A stretch of 64,000 nucleotides of DNA from Nocardia brevicatena NBRC 12119 (GTDB lineage: Bacteria; Actinomycetota; Actinomycetes; Mycobacteriales; Mycobacteriaceae). The notes beneath the pieces were generated by a model, which searched no databases, was not told the DNA's origin, and was given only the letters and a program-made list of their open reading frames with translations. Below are positions 25,969 through 35,832 of the stretch, piece after piece. A program made the position numbers and the translations under genes. Positions within the stretch are counted from its first letter, which is position 1. Every line of letters begins with the position of its first letter. The stretch is taken from assembly GCF_000308495.1 (NCBI RefSeq), contig NZ_BAFU01000086.1, positions 222,287 through 286,286 of the forward strand, read 5' to 3'.

Positions 25969-26737
25969 CGGGAGCACATCGGTGTGGACGGCGCCTCGAT
26001 GTGCAATCGACCCATAGCCAAGGGGTCCCGGTAGGCGCTTTCGGCAAGACTTCTCACGAACCGCCCGTGCGGTTCCTGAGCCCCGATAAGCGAGGGTCAC
26101 CGGCTGCTGGAGTGGACAGCTCTTGGGGATGCGAATCGAGCAGACACTGTCCGATGAACTCGAACCCTGCGAGTTCATCGAGAAAGTGGAGGTGCTCGCG
26201 GTGGGCCGCGGCCGGGTCGGCGTCGCAGGCATGGTTCAGTTCAGCGATCGGATGAGTCGGGGCAGCCGGTGTAGTGGGACGGGGGTGCGGCCGGTGGTGG
26301 TGGACCGACAACGGCATGTTGGCGGCGATAACGACCATCCATTGGCACAATCCTTGTCCGAGCGGGCAAAACCTGATGGTTTCGTGGCGGAACCAGCGAA
26401 CGAATATGAACCTGGACGATGCGCTCTACGGGATACCGGGTGGGGGCGAGGGCTCCGACACGTGGCCGGAATTCCTATCTCCTTCAGGCAAGTATGAGCG
26501 GCTCGTTCGAACCGCATGTTCACCAAAGGGTGTTTCTAGGCAAACGCTGAAATGAAATCATCGTTGACCAGCGATGACATCCGACTCTCTGCGTCCAGGA
26601 AAGGATCGGTTGATGAAAGGTCGAAGGCTGGGCGGAGCCGCCCGAGTGCATCGCGCCTCCCATAGGGACAGCGATCGGGCCGCGCGTAGACCCTTCATCG
26701 TCACCGATGCCTTCTCGTGGTCGAATGAGCCGTCGAG
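25969..26737. other. Region without a supported gene, possible element remnant
   Basis: About 770 bases contain only short, poorly coding frames. A GAACCG/CGGTTC hairpin lies at 26058-26075. A minus-strand frame of about 26054-26300 reads partly protein-like (HREHLHFLDELAGFEFIGQC) but has no clear start. This could be the debris of a mobile element or group II intron; I could not identify it. Confidence 0.3.
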
Positions 26738-27190
26738 TCAGCGGAGTTGTTCGGTCAGTCGCTCCAGGCCGTCTTTGATCAGCCGTCCGTACTCGTCATC
26801 GCCGAGCGTGCCGATGGTGTCCTGCGCATGATGCAGGTGTTCACGGGCTCGGTCGAGATCGCCCAGCTTGCGGTAGCAGTCACTCAGGTTCAAATGCAGC
26901 GACGGATACAAGCCGGCCGCCGGAAGCGTCACTCCGGCCTGCGCCAGGTGCGTATCGGTCAGTAGATCGGCAGCCGCCAGTGCTCGCTGGTCCCATATCA
27001 GTTCTTGTTGCCCGTCTTCTTGCGCGTCGGCCATCGCATGGGCGAGCGTGCAGCGGTGCAGCGGGTCTCCGTCCTCGCCGCCGATCTCGTCCCAGATCTC
27101 GGCGAACAAGAGGCGGGCGGCTTCTCGCTCGCCTCCGTGATTGAGCTGCACCGCCTCGCCGATCCGGAGAAGTGTTGGATCCGTGATCAT
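26738..27190 (-). CDS. TPR-like protein
   Basis: This 150-residue all-helical protein begins MITDPTLLRIGEAVQLNHGG and contains DPLHRCTLAHAMADAQED, a LYPSLHLNLSDCYRKLGDL repeat unit and LDRAREHLHHAQDTI. It resembles a conserved stand-alone tetratricopeptide family in Nocardia and Streptomyces, presumably a protein-interaction module. The ATG at 27190 is supported by GGAAGGAG six bases upstream; an open frame continues to 27271. The partner is unknown. Confidence 0.75.
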   Translation of the reverse strand: MITDPTLLRIGEAVQLNHGGEREAARLLFAEIWDEIGGEDGDPLHRCTLAHAMADAQEDGQQELIWDQRALAAADLLTDTHLAQAGVTLPAAGLYPSLHLNLSDCYRKLGDLDRAREHLHHAQDTIGTLGDDEYGRLIKDGLERLTEQLR

Positions 27191-27506
27191 CGACGGCTCC
27201 TTCCCGGCCGGTTCGCAAGACGGAGATAGCACCGCCCCGGCGACCGACACGATACCGCTTCGCACTGCCATGGGTCACTTCGCGGTCGTTCGAACAGCAA
27301 GGGCCTGGCCCGCTCTCGACACCGACAAATCCTCGCCAAAGGCTGACATCACCCTCCGGTGTCCAATGGTCTACGAGCTCTCCGCCCGAGGTCTACGGAC
27401 CCTCCGCCCCGCAGGGTTTTACGCTGAGCACCTCAGCAACGGTGATGCTCCGATCCCTCGAGCCGAGATCGTGCCGTCACGATACGGAACGCCCGGCCCC
27501 CCCTCG
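27191..27506. other. Intergenic region
   Basis: About 316 bases separate two minus-strand genes. It should include the TPR gene promoter and the end of the DUF4185 transcript. Nothing else was seen. Confidence 0.5.
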
Positions 27507-28595
27507 CTACAGCGGGGTCCGCATGAGCAGCACGTTGTACTGGTGATGCACCGTCAGCAGGAAGTACAGATCGCTCCCGGTCTGATACGGGAAGATCATC
27601 GGCGCGTACGCGGAAGGCAGTGCCGCCGTATCGATCAGCACGCGCGGCGGACTCCACGGACCTTCCGGTTTCTCGGCGGTGCGCATCACCACCGAGTTGG
27701 CGGGATCGGTGGTCAGCATGATGTAGCGACCCAGGTGTTCGTTCCACTGCACCGACAACTCGGCGACACCCTCGATGACCGGCGCGGACGCCTTGGGGTC
27801 GTTGAGTTTCCAGACCTTCCCGTCCCAGTACTCGTACGCATCGATATTCGCGATATCGGCTTCCTTGACCCGGGAGATGAACCCCAGGTTGTTCCGCCCG
27901 GCCGGAGTCCCGTAGCGGTAGACATAACCGTCGTCCTTCAGGAAGGAGTTCTGCTGGAACCGTTCGTGGCCGTCGATATTGGCCCGTCGGGTGGTGGGCA
28001 GCTGGGACCAGGTCTGGCCACCGTCGCCGGAGGCGGCGAGGGTGGAGAAGTTGGTGATCCACTTGCCGTGGTCGCCCCATTCCTTCACCGACATCAGGCT
28101 CATGAACTGGGTGCCGCCCACCGATACGCCGGCGGTGGGGATGAGGCTGATCTCGATACCCGGAATCTTGGGGCTGGGCAGGGGGTTCGGGACGATGCTG
28201 TCGAAAAGGATGCCACCGGACGGGTCCTTGGTGTGGCTGCGGAAGATCACATTGCTGGTCCAGGCCCAGACGCTGCCGGCGAGGAGGTTGGGCACGCCGA
28301 GGCCCGCGCTGTCGCCGAAGGCGGTGAGCAGGGTGCCGTTTCCGTCGTCCCACATGATGCCCAGGTCGGTGCCGAGCACGTTCACCTGCTGGGTCTGGTT
28401 CGGACTGTCCATGCCGGTCACCTGGAACACCGCCTCGGTAGGGCCGGGCAGGCGGGGCAGGCCGCGCGGTTGGCCGTTGATCCCCGGGATGGGGTTGACA
28501 TTGTTGGGGTCGGCCAGGGCCGGTCCCGCCAACACCATCGCCGCGGTTGCGCCGAGTACGCCGATACGAGCGAGTGCGGACAGCGAACGGCTCAT
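27507..28595 (-). CDS. Exported DUF4185 protein, copy 1
   Basis: This 362-residue protein has a signal peptide ending at ALA-DPNN (about residue 28). The mature part matches DUF4185, a predicted five-bladed beta-propeller related to glycosyl hydrolases: VFQVTGMDSPNQTQQ, VLGTDLGIMWDDGNGTLLTA and the C-terminal PYQTGSDLYFLLTVHHQYNV. Substrate and reaction are unknown; a secreted sugar-binding or sugar-cleaving role is inferred from fold relatives. GGAGG lies 10 bases before the ATG at 28595. A close paralogue lies at 34726-35832. Confidence 0.85.
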   Translation of the reverse strand: MSRSLSALARIGVLGATAAMVLAGPALADPNNVNPIPGINGQPRGLPRLPGPTEAVFQVTGMDSPNQTQQVNVLGTDLGIMWDDGNGTLLTAFGDSAGLGVPNLLAGSVWAWTSNVIFRSHTKDPSGGILFDSIVPNPLPSPKIPGIEISLIPTAGVSVGGTQFMSLMSVKEWGDHGKWITNFSTLAASGDGGQTWSQLPTTRRANIDGHERFQQNSFLKDDGYVYRYGTPAGRNNLGFISRVKEADIANIDAYEYWDGKVWKLNDPKASAPVIEGVAELSVQWNEHLGRYIMLTTDPANSVVMRTAEKPEGPWSPPRVLIDTAALPSAYAPMIFPYQTGSDLYFLLTVHHQYNVLLMRTPL

Positions 28596-28775
28596 CTGAA
28601 TGATCCCTCCAGGGTGCGGTCTGCCGGTATTTTGCCACGGGCACCGGCCTTCTGCCGGGATGAGGGGCTCGCCTGCGGCCGTGCCCGTTAACGCCCTGGA
28701 CGAGGACCGCGATCCTGCAACGCAACCAATCCGTGGGCGGGCTCGTCCACGACCTCGACGGGAGGAGGGGGCGAT

Positions 28776-29846
28776 ATGAGCGTCGGAGCCGTCACGGCAG
28801 AACAGTTCGCCGAGCGCCTGGTGACCGCGGCGCTGGGCACCATCGATATACTCGCCGTACATCTGGGTGATCGGATGGGGTGGTATCGGACCTTGGCCGA
28901 GCGTGGCCCGCTCAACTCGGCCGAACTGGTCGAATACGGGCTGGGCCGGGAGCGGTACGCCAGGGAGTGGCTCGAGCAGCAGGCCGCGGCCGGGATTCTG
29001 ACCGCCCATTCCGATGGGCGTTTCGAACTGCCCGCCGGGGCCGCCGAAGTCCTCACCGATCCGGACAGTCTGAATTATCTGGCGCCGTTGGCGCGTATGT
29101 TGGCCGCGGCGGCCGTGCAGATGCCGGCCCTGGTGCGGGCGTATCGCAAGGGTGGTGGTGTCGACTGGGCGACCTACGGTATCGACATGCGGGAAGCGCA
29201 GTCGGATATGAACCGGCCGTGGTTCCAGCGGCGGCTCGCCGATGATCTGGCCGGGATCGCCACAGTGCACGAGCGGTTGAGGCGGCCCGGGGCGCGGGTC
29301 GCGGATATCGGTTTCGGCGGGGGTTGGTCGTCCCTCGCCCTCGCCGAGGCGTATCCGGATCTGCGCGTCGACGGCTACGAGGTGGATGCGCCGTCGGTGG
29401 AGATGGCGACCCTGCATGCGTACGCGGCGGGGGTGTCGGATCGGGTGCGGTTTCAGCGGGCCGACGCGGCCACCGATCTGCAGGCGGGGGGTTACGACCT
29501 TGTGTTCGCCTTCGAATGTCTGCACGATATGCCGCGTCCGGTGGAGGTGTTGGTCGGGGCGCGACGAGCGCTGCGGCCGGGTGGATCGGTGATCGTCATG
29601 GATGAGGCGGTGGCGGAGAAATTCCGCGCGCCCGCCGACGAGGTGGACCGGCTGATGTACGGGTTCAGCCTGCTGATCTGTCTGCCGGACGGGCTCTCGC
29701 ACCCCGGTTCCGTGGGGACCGGCACCGTGATGCGTTCGGATACCCTGCGCCGTTACGCGCGGGAGGCCGGTTTCGCCGGTGTCGAGGTGCTGCCGATCGA
29801 GGACTTCGGTTTCTGGCGGTTCTACCGGCTGACCCCTGAGCGGTAG
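28776..29846 (+). CDS. Class I SAM-dependent methyltransferase
   Basis: This 356-residue protein has an N-terminal helical/winged-helix dimerisation part (about residues 1-150) and a Rossmann methyltransferase core with motif I VADIGFGGGWSSLALAE, a LVFAFECLHDMPRPVEVL motif and a GSVIVMDEAV strand. The layout resembles O- or C-methyltransferases of secondary metabolism. GGAGGAGGGG lies just upstream of the ATG. It stands alone, so the substrate cannot be inferred. Confidence 0.82.
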   Translation: MSVGAVTAEQFAERLVTAALGTIDILAVHLGDRMGWYRTLAERGPLNSAELVEYGLGRERYAREWLEQQAAAGILTAHSDGRFELPAGAAEVLTDPDSLNYLAPLARMLAAAAVQMPALVRAYRKGGGVDWATYGIDMREAQSDMNRPWFQRRLADDLAGIATVHERLRRPGARVADIGFGGGWSSLALAEAYPDLRVDGYEVDAPSVEMATLHAYAAGVSDRVRFQRADAATDLQAGGYDLVFAFECLHDMPRPVEVLVGARRALRPGGSVIVMDEAVAEKFRAPADEVDRLMYGFSLLICLPDGLSHPGSVGTGTVMRSDTLRRYAREAGFAGVEVLPIEDFGFWRFYRLTPER

Positions 29847-29854
29847 CGGATCGA

Positions 29855-29894
29855 CGAGTAAGGCGGCCGGGATCGATCCCGGCCGCCTTACTCG
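29855..29894. terminator. Perfect palindromic bidirectional terminator
   Basis: Forty bases form a perfect palindrome with 20-bp arms meeting at 29874/29875. It lies between convergent methyltransferase and fadE5 genes, nine bases past one stop and 15 before the other. Confidence 0.85.
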
Positions 29895-29908
29895 GATGTC
29901 ATGTCGCG

Positions 29909-31744
29909 TCAGAACGCTGCTTCGTCCAGCTCCATGATGTCGTTGTCCAGGTTGGCCAGGATGGCGCGGGTGGCGGTCAGCTCCGGCAGGACATTGCGGG
30001 CGAAGAACTGCGCCACGCCGACCTTGCCCTGGTAGAAGGCCCGATCCGCGCCTTCGGCGCCGGCGTCCAGCGCCGCCCCGGCGACCTCGGCCTGGCGCAG
30101 CAGCTGCCAGCCGATGAGCAGGTCGCCCACGGAGAGCAGGAAGCGCACCGAACCCAGACCCACCTTGTACAGCTCGTTCGGCTGTTCCTGGGCGCCCATC
30201 AGATGCCCGGTGAGGGTGGCGGCCATGGCCTGCACGTCCTCGAGCGCGGTGGCCAGCAGCTTGCGCTCGCCCTTCAGCCGGCCGTTACCGGCCTCGGAGT
30301 CGATGAACTTCTGGATCTGGCCGGCCACATGGGCCATCGCCACCCCGCGGTCGCGGGCGATCTTGCGGAAGAAGAAGTCCTGCGCCTGGATGGCGGTGGT
30401 GCCCTCGTACAGCGAGTCGATCTTGGCATCGCGAATGTACTGCTCGATCGGGTAGTCCTGCAGGAAGCCGGAGCCGCCCAGGGTCTGCAGCGATTCGGTC
30501 AGGTACTGGTAGGCCCGCTCGGAGCCGACACCCTTGACGATCGGCAGCAGCAGGTCGTTGACGCGGGCCGCGAGCTCGGCGTCGGCGCCGGATACCAGCT
30601 CGGCGACGTCGGCGTTCTGGTGGGCGGCGGTGTAGAGGTACACCGCGCGCAGGCCCTCGGCGTAGGCCTTCTGCGTAGCCAGGCTGCGGCGCACGTCCGG
30701 GTGGTGGGTGATGGTGACGCGCGGCGCGGTCTTGTCGGCCATTCGGGTCAGGTCGGCGCCCTGGACGCGCTGTTTGGCGTAGTCGAGTGCGTTCAGATAG
30801 CCGGTGGACAGGGTGGCGATGGCCTTGGTGCCGACCATCATGCGCGCGTGCTCGATGACCTCGAACATCTGCGCGATACCGTTGTGCACCTCGCCGACGA
30901 GCCGGCCCTTGGCCGGGATACCGTGGCCACCGAAGGTGACCTCACAGGTGGCCGAGGCCTTCAGGCCCATCTTGTGTTCGACATTGGTGACGAAGACGCC
31001 GTTGCGCTCGCCCAGTTCACCGGTCTCGGGGTCGAAGTGGAACTTCGGCACGAAGAACAGTGACAGCCCCTTGGTGCCGGGGCCGGCCCCCTCGGGGCGG
31101 GCCAGCACCAGGTGCATGATGTTCGGGAACAGGTCGTCGGAGTCGGCCGAGGTGATGAAGCGCTTCACGCCCTCGATATGCCAGGAGCCGTCCTCCTGCT
31201 CGATGGCCTTGGTGCGGCCGGCGCCCACATCGGAACCGGCGTCGGGTTCGGTGAGCACCATGGTGGCGCCCCAGCCCTGCTCGACCGCGATCTTGGCCCA
31301 CTTCTTCTGCTCTTCGGTGGCGTTGTTGAAGAAGATGTTCGCGAAACCGGGGCCGGCGGCGTACATGAAGGCCGCGGGCTGAGCGCCCAGGATCAGTTCG
31401 GCGATGGCCCAGTACGCGGCGCGCGGGACCGGGATACCGCCCAGTTCGGGATCGACGGAGTAGGTGTCCCAGCCGCCTTCCTGCAAGGTGCGGTAGCTCT
31501 TCTTGAACGACTCGGGCAGGGTGACCGAGTGAGTTTCAGGGTCGAAGACCGGCGGGTTGCGGTCGGCGTCGGCGAAGGATTCACCCAGTGGGCCTTCGGC
31601 CAGGCGACGCACCTCGTTGAGCATCTCTTTGATGGTGTCGACGTCCAGATCCCCGTATGCGCCGGTCTCCAGGACGCTGCCCAGGCCGAGTACCTCGAAG
31701 AGGTTGAATTCCAGGTCGCGGACGTTGCTCTTGTAGTGACCCAT
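29909..31744 (-). CDS. fadE5: Acyl-CoA dehydrogenase FadE5
   Basis: This 611-residue enzyme is longer than classic acyl-CoA dehydrogenases because of an extra C-terminal helical domain. It starts [20 protein letters not shown], as in mycobacterial FadE5 (Rv0244c), and has [36 protein letters not shown] and the catalytic glutamate in [15 protein letters not shown]. FadE5 oxidises fatty acyl-CoAs of varied chain length. A GTG at 31756 is an alternative start. Two predicted operators lie upstream. In mycobacteria it sits beside fadA2; here about 19 kb intervene. Confidence 0.92.
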   Translation of the reverse strand: MGHYKSNVRDLEFNLFEVLGLGSVLETGAYGDLDVDTIKEMLNEVRRLAEGPLGESFADADRNPPVFDPETHSVTLPESFKKSYRTLQEGGWDTYSVDPELGGIPVPRAAYWAIAELILGAQPAAFMYAAGPGFANIFFNNATEEQKKWAKIAVEQGWGATMVLTEPDAGSDVGAGRTKAIEQEDGSWHIEGVKRFITSADSDDLFPNIMHLVLARPEGAGPGTKGLSLFFVPKFHFDPETGELGERNGVFVTNVEHKMGLKASATCEVTFGGHGIPAKGRLVGEVHNGIAQMFEVIEHARMMVGTKAIATLSTGYLNALDYAKQRVQGADLTRMADKTAPRVTITHHPDVRRSLATQKAYAEGLRAVYLYTAAHQNADVAELVSGADAELAARVNDLLLPIVKGVGSERAYQYLTESLQTLGGSGFLQDYPIEQYIRDAKIDSLYEGTTAIQAQDFFFRKIARDRGVAMAHVAGQIQKFIDSEAGNGRLKGERKLLATALEDVQAMAATLTGHLMGAQEQPNELYKVGLGSVRFLLSVGDLLIGWQLLRQAEVAGAALDAGAEGADRAFYQGKVGVAQFFARNVLPELTATRAILANLDNDIMELDEAAF

Positions 31745-31836
31745 TTCAGTACTCACTCTCCGTTGAGTTGGTGCGGTCGGTGGTCGCCGTTCCCGCCCGT
31801 CTTGCCATACGGGTAGCCCTGCCGAGCAATGGCAGA

Positions 31837-31877
31837 CTACTCGCGGGTAACTTACGCTCTATATTACCGATGAGTAA
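31837..31877. promoter_or_regulatory. Two predicted TetR operators upstream of fadE5
   Basis: CTACT-N4-GGTAA (31837-31850) and TTACC-N4-AGTAA (31864-31877) have centres 27 bp apart, in the AT-richer region about 95-135 bp upstream of fadE5. They match the palindromes at 52455-52468 and 59336-59349. Tandem sites suggest cooperative binding; this is inferred. Confidence 0.55.
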
Positions 31878-31959
31878 AGAAGTAGGCAAAGGCAAGATCA
31901 CGCATTGTGATCTGTCGAACACGGCGGTTTCGGACCGAGTCGAACGGATACGGTGAGAC

Positions 31960-32559
31960 ATGCGGATCGAGACGAGCACCGGCCCCGCCGAGATCGACTT
32001 GGAGATTCCCGCCCAACCCGCGTTCCTCCTGGTATTCACACACGGCGCGGGCGGCGGCGTGGACTCACAGGACATCCTGACCGTCCGCGATACCGCCCTC
32101 GCCGCGGGCGGGGCGGTGGCCCTGGCGCTCCAGCCCTATCGGGTCGCGGGCAGACGCGCACCCGGCTCGTCCGGCCCCCAAGACGCGACCTGGTTGGAAA
32201 TCGTCGCCGCGCTGCGGGCGAAGGTCGGCGAGGATCTACCACTGATCCAGGGCGGGCGCAGCAATGGCGCCCGCGTGGCCTGCCGCACCGCCGCGGCGGC
32301 GGGGGCTCGCGGCGTGATCGCGCTGTCCTTCCCACTGCATCCGCCCGGCAAGCCGGAACGGTCCCGACGCGTGGAACTCCTTGCCGCCGCGGATATCGAT
32401 GTCGTGGTGATCAACGGCGGCAGCGATCCGTTCGGTATTCCCGATCCCGACGACGCGGCCGAGGTCCGGGTGGTTCCGGGCCAGCACCACTCGTTCCGGA
32501 AGGGGTTCGACGTCATCGGGGAAACGATCACCCCATGGCTCGACCGCTGGTGCGGGTGA
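31960..32559 (+). CDS. Alpha/beta hydrolase (KANL3/Tex30-like)
   Basis: This 199-residue protein has the compact alpha/beta-hydrolase fold with an oxyanion-type FTHGAGGGVDSQD, the nucleophile elbow GGRSNGARVACR, a likely acid in INGGSDPFGIPDPDD and the histidine in VPGQHHSFRKG. Members are predicted hydrolases of unknown substrate. It is divergent from fadE5, with the predicted operators in the shared promoter region, so it might be co-controlled. Confidence 0.8.
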   Translation: MRIETSTGPAEIDLEIPAQPAFLLVFTHGAGGGVDSQDILTVRDTALAAGGAVALALQPYRVAGRRAPGSSGPQDATWLEIVAALRAKVGEDLPLIQGGRSNGARVACRTAAAAGARGVIALSFPLHPPGKPERSRRVELLAAADIDVVVINGGSDPFGIPDPDDAAEVRVVPGQHHSFRKGFDVIGETITPWLDRWCG

Positions 32560-32606
32560 GCCGCGACCCGTGGCGAGAAGCGCGGCCCGCGCGTCGCGAA
32601 GGGGTC

Positions 32607-33317
32607 TCAGCCGTGGGGCGGAGGTTGCGGGCTGGTGTGTTTGGTGGCTACGACCAGGGCGTCGATGGCGTTTCCGGCCTCCGTCGGACGGGTGACGCGA
32701 TGCGCGATATGGATGTCCAGACCCGAATCCGCCCCGAGATCGGCGGTGATGTCCTCGGGCGTGAACAGGATCGATGGGTCCTGCGGGCCGCCGTGCCCCT
32801 CGGTGAGATTGACGGCGTCGTGACCGAGGACCAGCAGGGTACCGCCGGGCGAGAGCAACCGCGTCACGCGGTGCAGGAGTGCGCGACGTCGGGACGCGGG
32901 CAGGTGGAGGAAAACCATCAACACCAGTTCATAAGGACCGCCGAGGTCGGTCTCGGCATCGGCGAGATCGGCGCACTGCCAGTCGAGGCGTCCCCGTACC
33001 GAACGTGACAACCGGGACGCCACGGTACGCGCCTTATCGATCCCCACCTGCGAGAAGTCGACCGCGTGCACCCGCCACCCGTGCGTGGCCAGCCACAACG
33101 CGTTGCGCCCCTCCCCGCAGGCCAGATCGAGGGCACGCGGCAGATCGGGGATCAGCCCGTCGGGGCCCGGGAACAAGGGGGTACGTCGGTCCAGGCCGTG
33201 CACGTGCTCCACGACGGTGCTGTTGGGCGGTTCGCCCCATACCAATTCGCTTTGTGAGTACCGCTCGTCCCACACGGCTGCGTCCATATCGTCGAGTCTA
33301 TGGACGCGACCGGTCAT
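32607..33317 (-). CDS. SAM-dependent methyltransferase (thiopurine/TehB-like)
   Basis: This 236-residue protein contains the small-molecule methyltransferase hallmarks AVWDERYSQSELVWGEPPNS, motif I ALDLACGEGRNALWLATHG and a LVLMVFLHLPASRRRALLHR segment. Relatives methylate tellurite, thiols or small metabolites. The ATG at 33317 has GGAG four bases upstream; an internal ATG at 33287 is the alternative start and closer to homologues. It is 31 bases from the neighbouring esterase-like gene's stop, so they may share a transcript. Confidence 0.78.
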   Translation of the reverse strand: MTGRVHRLDDMDAAVWDERYSQSELVWGEPPNSTVVEHVHGLDRRTPLFPGPDGLIPDLPRALDLACGEGRNALWLATHGWRVHAVDFSQVGIDKARTVASRLSRSVRGRLDWQCADLADAETDLGGPYELVLMVFLHLPASRRRALLHRVTRLLSPGGTLLVLGHDAVNLTEGHGGPQDPSILFTPEDITADLGADSGLDIHIAHRVTRPTEAGNAIDALVVATKHTSPQPPPHG

Positions 33318-33348
33318 CGGACTCCGGGATCGGGCGGCCGAATCCGGT

Positions 33349-34632
33349 TCAGGCGGGGTGGGGCTCCGGCAGCCACCGCACGGGCGTGGTCTGCCGGATA
33401 TGGACCAGCGCGTCGAAGGCGCCCGCCAGTGAATCCGGTTGGAACCGTGCCAGGTCGTCCTGGGCGGGGTCGTAGACGCCGCTGATCACGCGAACCGGCA
33501 CCGGCTCGTCCAGCCACCGCCGCACCGCGGCGGGAGCCTCGACGGACAGGTCGAGGTAGAAGGCAGGCAGGTCGACCGCGGCCAAGGCGGCGTCGAGCAG
33601 GTCCGGCGCCGGGTCGGGCGCAACGGCCATGCCGAGGTCGCCGTGGTGGAAGCCGATCGCCACCGACAGATAGCGTGGACCGAAATACGCGCGCAGGTGG
33701 CTGCCCGTACCGCGGAAGATGGCGGGAGCGGAGCCTCCCATGCGCGCCGAGAGGGCACTCGTATGAGCGAGACCGTCCCAGTAGACGATCCGCGCCCCGA
33801 TGCGGTCGTACCAGGAGACGATAGTGTCGGCCGACGGTTTCTCGTCCCGGGCGAAACCACCCTGGCCGGCGACACTGTTCTCGTGGAAGGCCACGATGAG
33901 CCGGACCCGGTCCAGCGCCGTGGTGTGGCGGTGGGCGAGGCTCTCGCCGGACACCGCCGCCTCGGCCCGCGGGTCGGACAGCGATTCCACCAGGGCCAGG
34001 GCGTCCCGGGCGTGTTCGACGAACGGGCGTCCGGGGTGGATGCCCTGGTGGCGTTGCACGTGCTCGTCGATCCGATGCGCGGTACGGATCGGGGCCAGAT
34101 GTCCCCGCAGTTCCGTGAGTCGATCGGGAGCGATGTCCTGGACATAGTCGAGCACCGCGTCGTAGTCGGTCGGTTCCGCGGCGGGCGGTTCCACGCCGAA
34201 CACGCTCACCTGGTCGTCGGGATGCCGCTCGTTGTAGGCACGGATCCATTCGAGGGTGGCGACGGTTTCCGCGGTGCGCCACGGCCGCCAGGCCCCGGCG
34301 AGGACGGCGTGCGGGTCGCCCGTGCCGTATCGGGCGTAGGCGTCGAGGCGTTCGCCGGAGCGCGCGCTGTCCTGGATGGCCAGCGCGCGGAAACCGTGCT
34401 CTTCGACCAGGATGCGGAAGATACGCTCGCGCACCCCGTAGGTCTGATGGGAGAAGCGTGTGGACTCCCCGAGGCCGATCACGGTCGCACCGGCCAGACG
34501 TTCGATCAGCGGTTCCAGGTCGGTGTCGGTGTGCTCGGCGTCGGTGCCGGTGAGGGGATGCGCCGCGGTGCGCAGCCACGCGCGCACCGCGGCATCGTCG
34601 GCTGTGGCGGTGAGGGTCGATCTGGTTGTCAC
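33349..34632 (-). CDS. Erythromycin-esterase family protein, atypical active site
   Basis: This is 427 residues from a GTG at 34632 with GGAGG five bases upstream. The EreA/EreC-like core is seen as VIGLGESTRFSHQTYGVRER and HGFRALAIQDSARSGERLDA. In known erythromycin esterases the first motif reads GE(A/S)TH and the second ends in a catalytic glutamate. Here the histidine is arginine and the glutamate is glutamine, and the later HNxH-type motif reads AFHENSVAGQ. Macrolide hydrolysis is therefore unlikely; the subfamily function is unknown. Residue comparison is from memory of the family. Confidence 0.75.
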   Translation of the reverse strand: MTTRSTLTATADDAAVRAWLRTAAHPLTGTDAEHTDTDLEPLIERLAGATVIGLGESTRFSHQTYGVRERIFRILVEEHGFRALAIQDSARSGERLDAYARYGTGDPHAVLAGAWRPWRTAETVATLEWIRAYNERHPDDQVSVFGVEPPAAEPTDYDAVLDYVQDIAPDRLTELRGHLAPIRTAHRIDEHVQRHQGIHPGRPFVEHARDALALVESLSDPRAEAAVSGESLAHRHTTALDRVRLIVAFHENSVAGQGGFARDEKPSADTIVSWYDRIGARIVYWDGLAHTSALSARMGGSAPAIFRGTGSHLRAYFGPRYLSVAIGFHHGDLGMAVAPDPAPDLLDAALAAVDLPAFYLDLSVEAPAAVRRWLDEPVPVRVISGVYDPAQDDLARFQPDSLAGAFDALVHIRQTTPVRWLPEPHPA

Positions 34633-34725
34633 TGGGTCCTCCCGAGATCTCGGCGTCTGCCCACCAAGCCTCATACCCGAACAATGGTTTAGGTCAAGGC
34701 GGAGACGGGCGTCGGGAGATAGCGG

Positions 34726-35832
34726 TCACAACCGCGTTCGCATCAGGATCACGTTGTACTGGCTGTGCACCGTGGTGAGGAAGTACAGATCGGGTCCGGT
34801 CTGGTACGGGAAGATCGACGGGGCGTACGCGGTGGGCAACTCCCGGGTATCGATCAGCACCCGCGGCGGGCTCCACGGGCCCTCCGGAGCCGAGGCGGTG
34901 CGCATCACCACGGAATTCCACAGGTCGGTGGTGAGCGAGACGAACTGGCCGAGATATTCGTTGTACATCACCGACAGTTCCCCGACACCGTGCATGATCG
35001 GCGCCGCGACGTTGACATCGCCGCGCCGCCAGCCCCGTCCGTCCCAGTACTCGTAGGCGGTCAGGTCCTGGATGTCGCGCCCGCGCACCCGGGAGACATA
35101 GGCGGCGTTGTTACGTCCCGCCCTCGTGCCGTACTGGTAGACGTAGCCACCGTCCTTCAGGAAGGCGTTCATCTGGAAGTTGGTGTGCCCCCCGTCGTTG
35201 GGGCGCCGGGTCCCGGCCAGGTCCGCCCAGGTCTCGCCGTTGTCGGCGGAGGCGGCCAGACCGGAGAAGTTGGTGGTCCACTGGCCGACCTTGTCCCAGC
35301 TCTTCACCGACATCATGCTCATGTACTGCACACCGTCCACCTCGATACCCGCGGTGGGAATACGGCTGATCTCCAGGAACGGGATCTTGGGACTGGGAAC
35401 CAGGTCACGGGCCTGTCCGAAGACATCGCGGACGACGCTGTCGAAAAAGACGCCGTCGGCGGGATTCCTGGTCCGGCTGCGGAGCAGGATATTGCTGCGC
35501 CAGGCCCAGGTGCTGCCGGCGAGCAGGTTGGGAAATCCGAAGCCCGCGGTATCGCCGAAGGCGGTGAGCATCTCCCCGCGGCCGTTGTCCCACATGATGC
35601 CCAGATCGGTGCCGAGCACGTTGTAGGTCTGGGTGTTGTTGGGGCTGGCCATACCGGTCACCTGGAACACGGCCTTGGTGGCGCCGCGCAGGGTGGGAAG
35701 GCCATTGGTGCCGTTGAGCACCGGAATCGGGTTGATGGCATTGGGGTTCGCCGTCGCCGGGGCGGTGGCGACCAGTAGCGCTGCCGATACGCCCGCCAGC
35801 GCGGCCAAGAGAATGGATCCGGTCTTGTTCAA
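34726..35832 (-). CDS. Exported DUF4185 protein, copy 2
   Basis: This is 368 residues from a TTG at 35832, with GAAGGG nine bases upstream and a signal peptide (SILLAALAGVSAALLVATA) ending before NPNAINP. The mature domain is closely similar to copy 1 at 27507-28595, sharing VFQVTGM, VLGTDLGIMWD and a C-terminal PYQTGPDLYFLTTVHSQYNV. An ATG at 35907 is possible but would put 25 residues before the signal core. The two copies suggest an old duplication. Function unknown. Confidence 0.84.
   Translation of the reverse strand: MNKTGSILLAALAGVSAALLVATAPATANPNAINPIPVLNGTNGLPTLRGATKAVFQVTGMASPNNTQTYNVLGTDLGIMWDNGRGEMLTAFGDTAGFGFPNLLAGSTWAWRSNILLRSRTRNPADGVFFDSVVRDVFGQARDLVPSPKIPFLEISRIPTAGIEVDGVQYMSMMSVKSWDKVGQWTTNFSGLAASADNGETWADLAGTRRPNDGGHTNFQMNAFLKDGGYVYQYGTRAGRNNAAYVSRVRGRDIQDLTAYEYWDGRGWRRGDVNVAAPIMHGVGELSVMYNEYLGQFVSLTTDLWNSVVMRTASAPEGPWSPPRVLIDTRELPTAYAPSIFPYQTGPDLYFLTTVHSQYNVILMRTRL

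Noticed and set aside
26041-26110. Hairpin with GAACCG/CGGTTC resembling a group II intron end
   Set aside because: No reverse transcriptase or domain V pattern could be recognised nearby, so it is left as unexplained.
26123-26497. 125-codon plus-strand open frame
   Set aside because: No ribosome binding site, unlikely amino-acid composition, and it crosses a possible element remnant.
28596-29702. Long upstream extension of the DUF4185 frame
   Set aside because: It runs antisense through the methyltransferase gene; the signal peptide fixes the true start at 28595.
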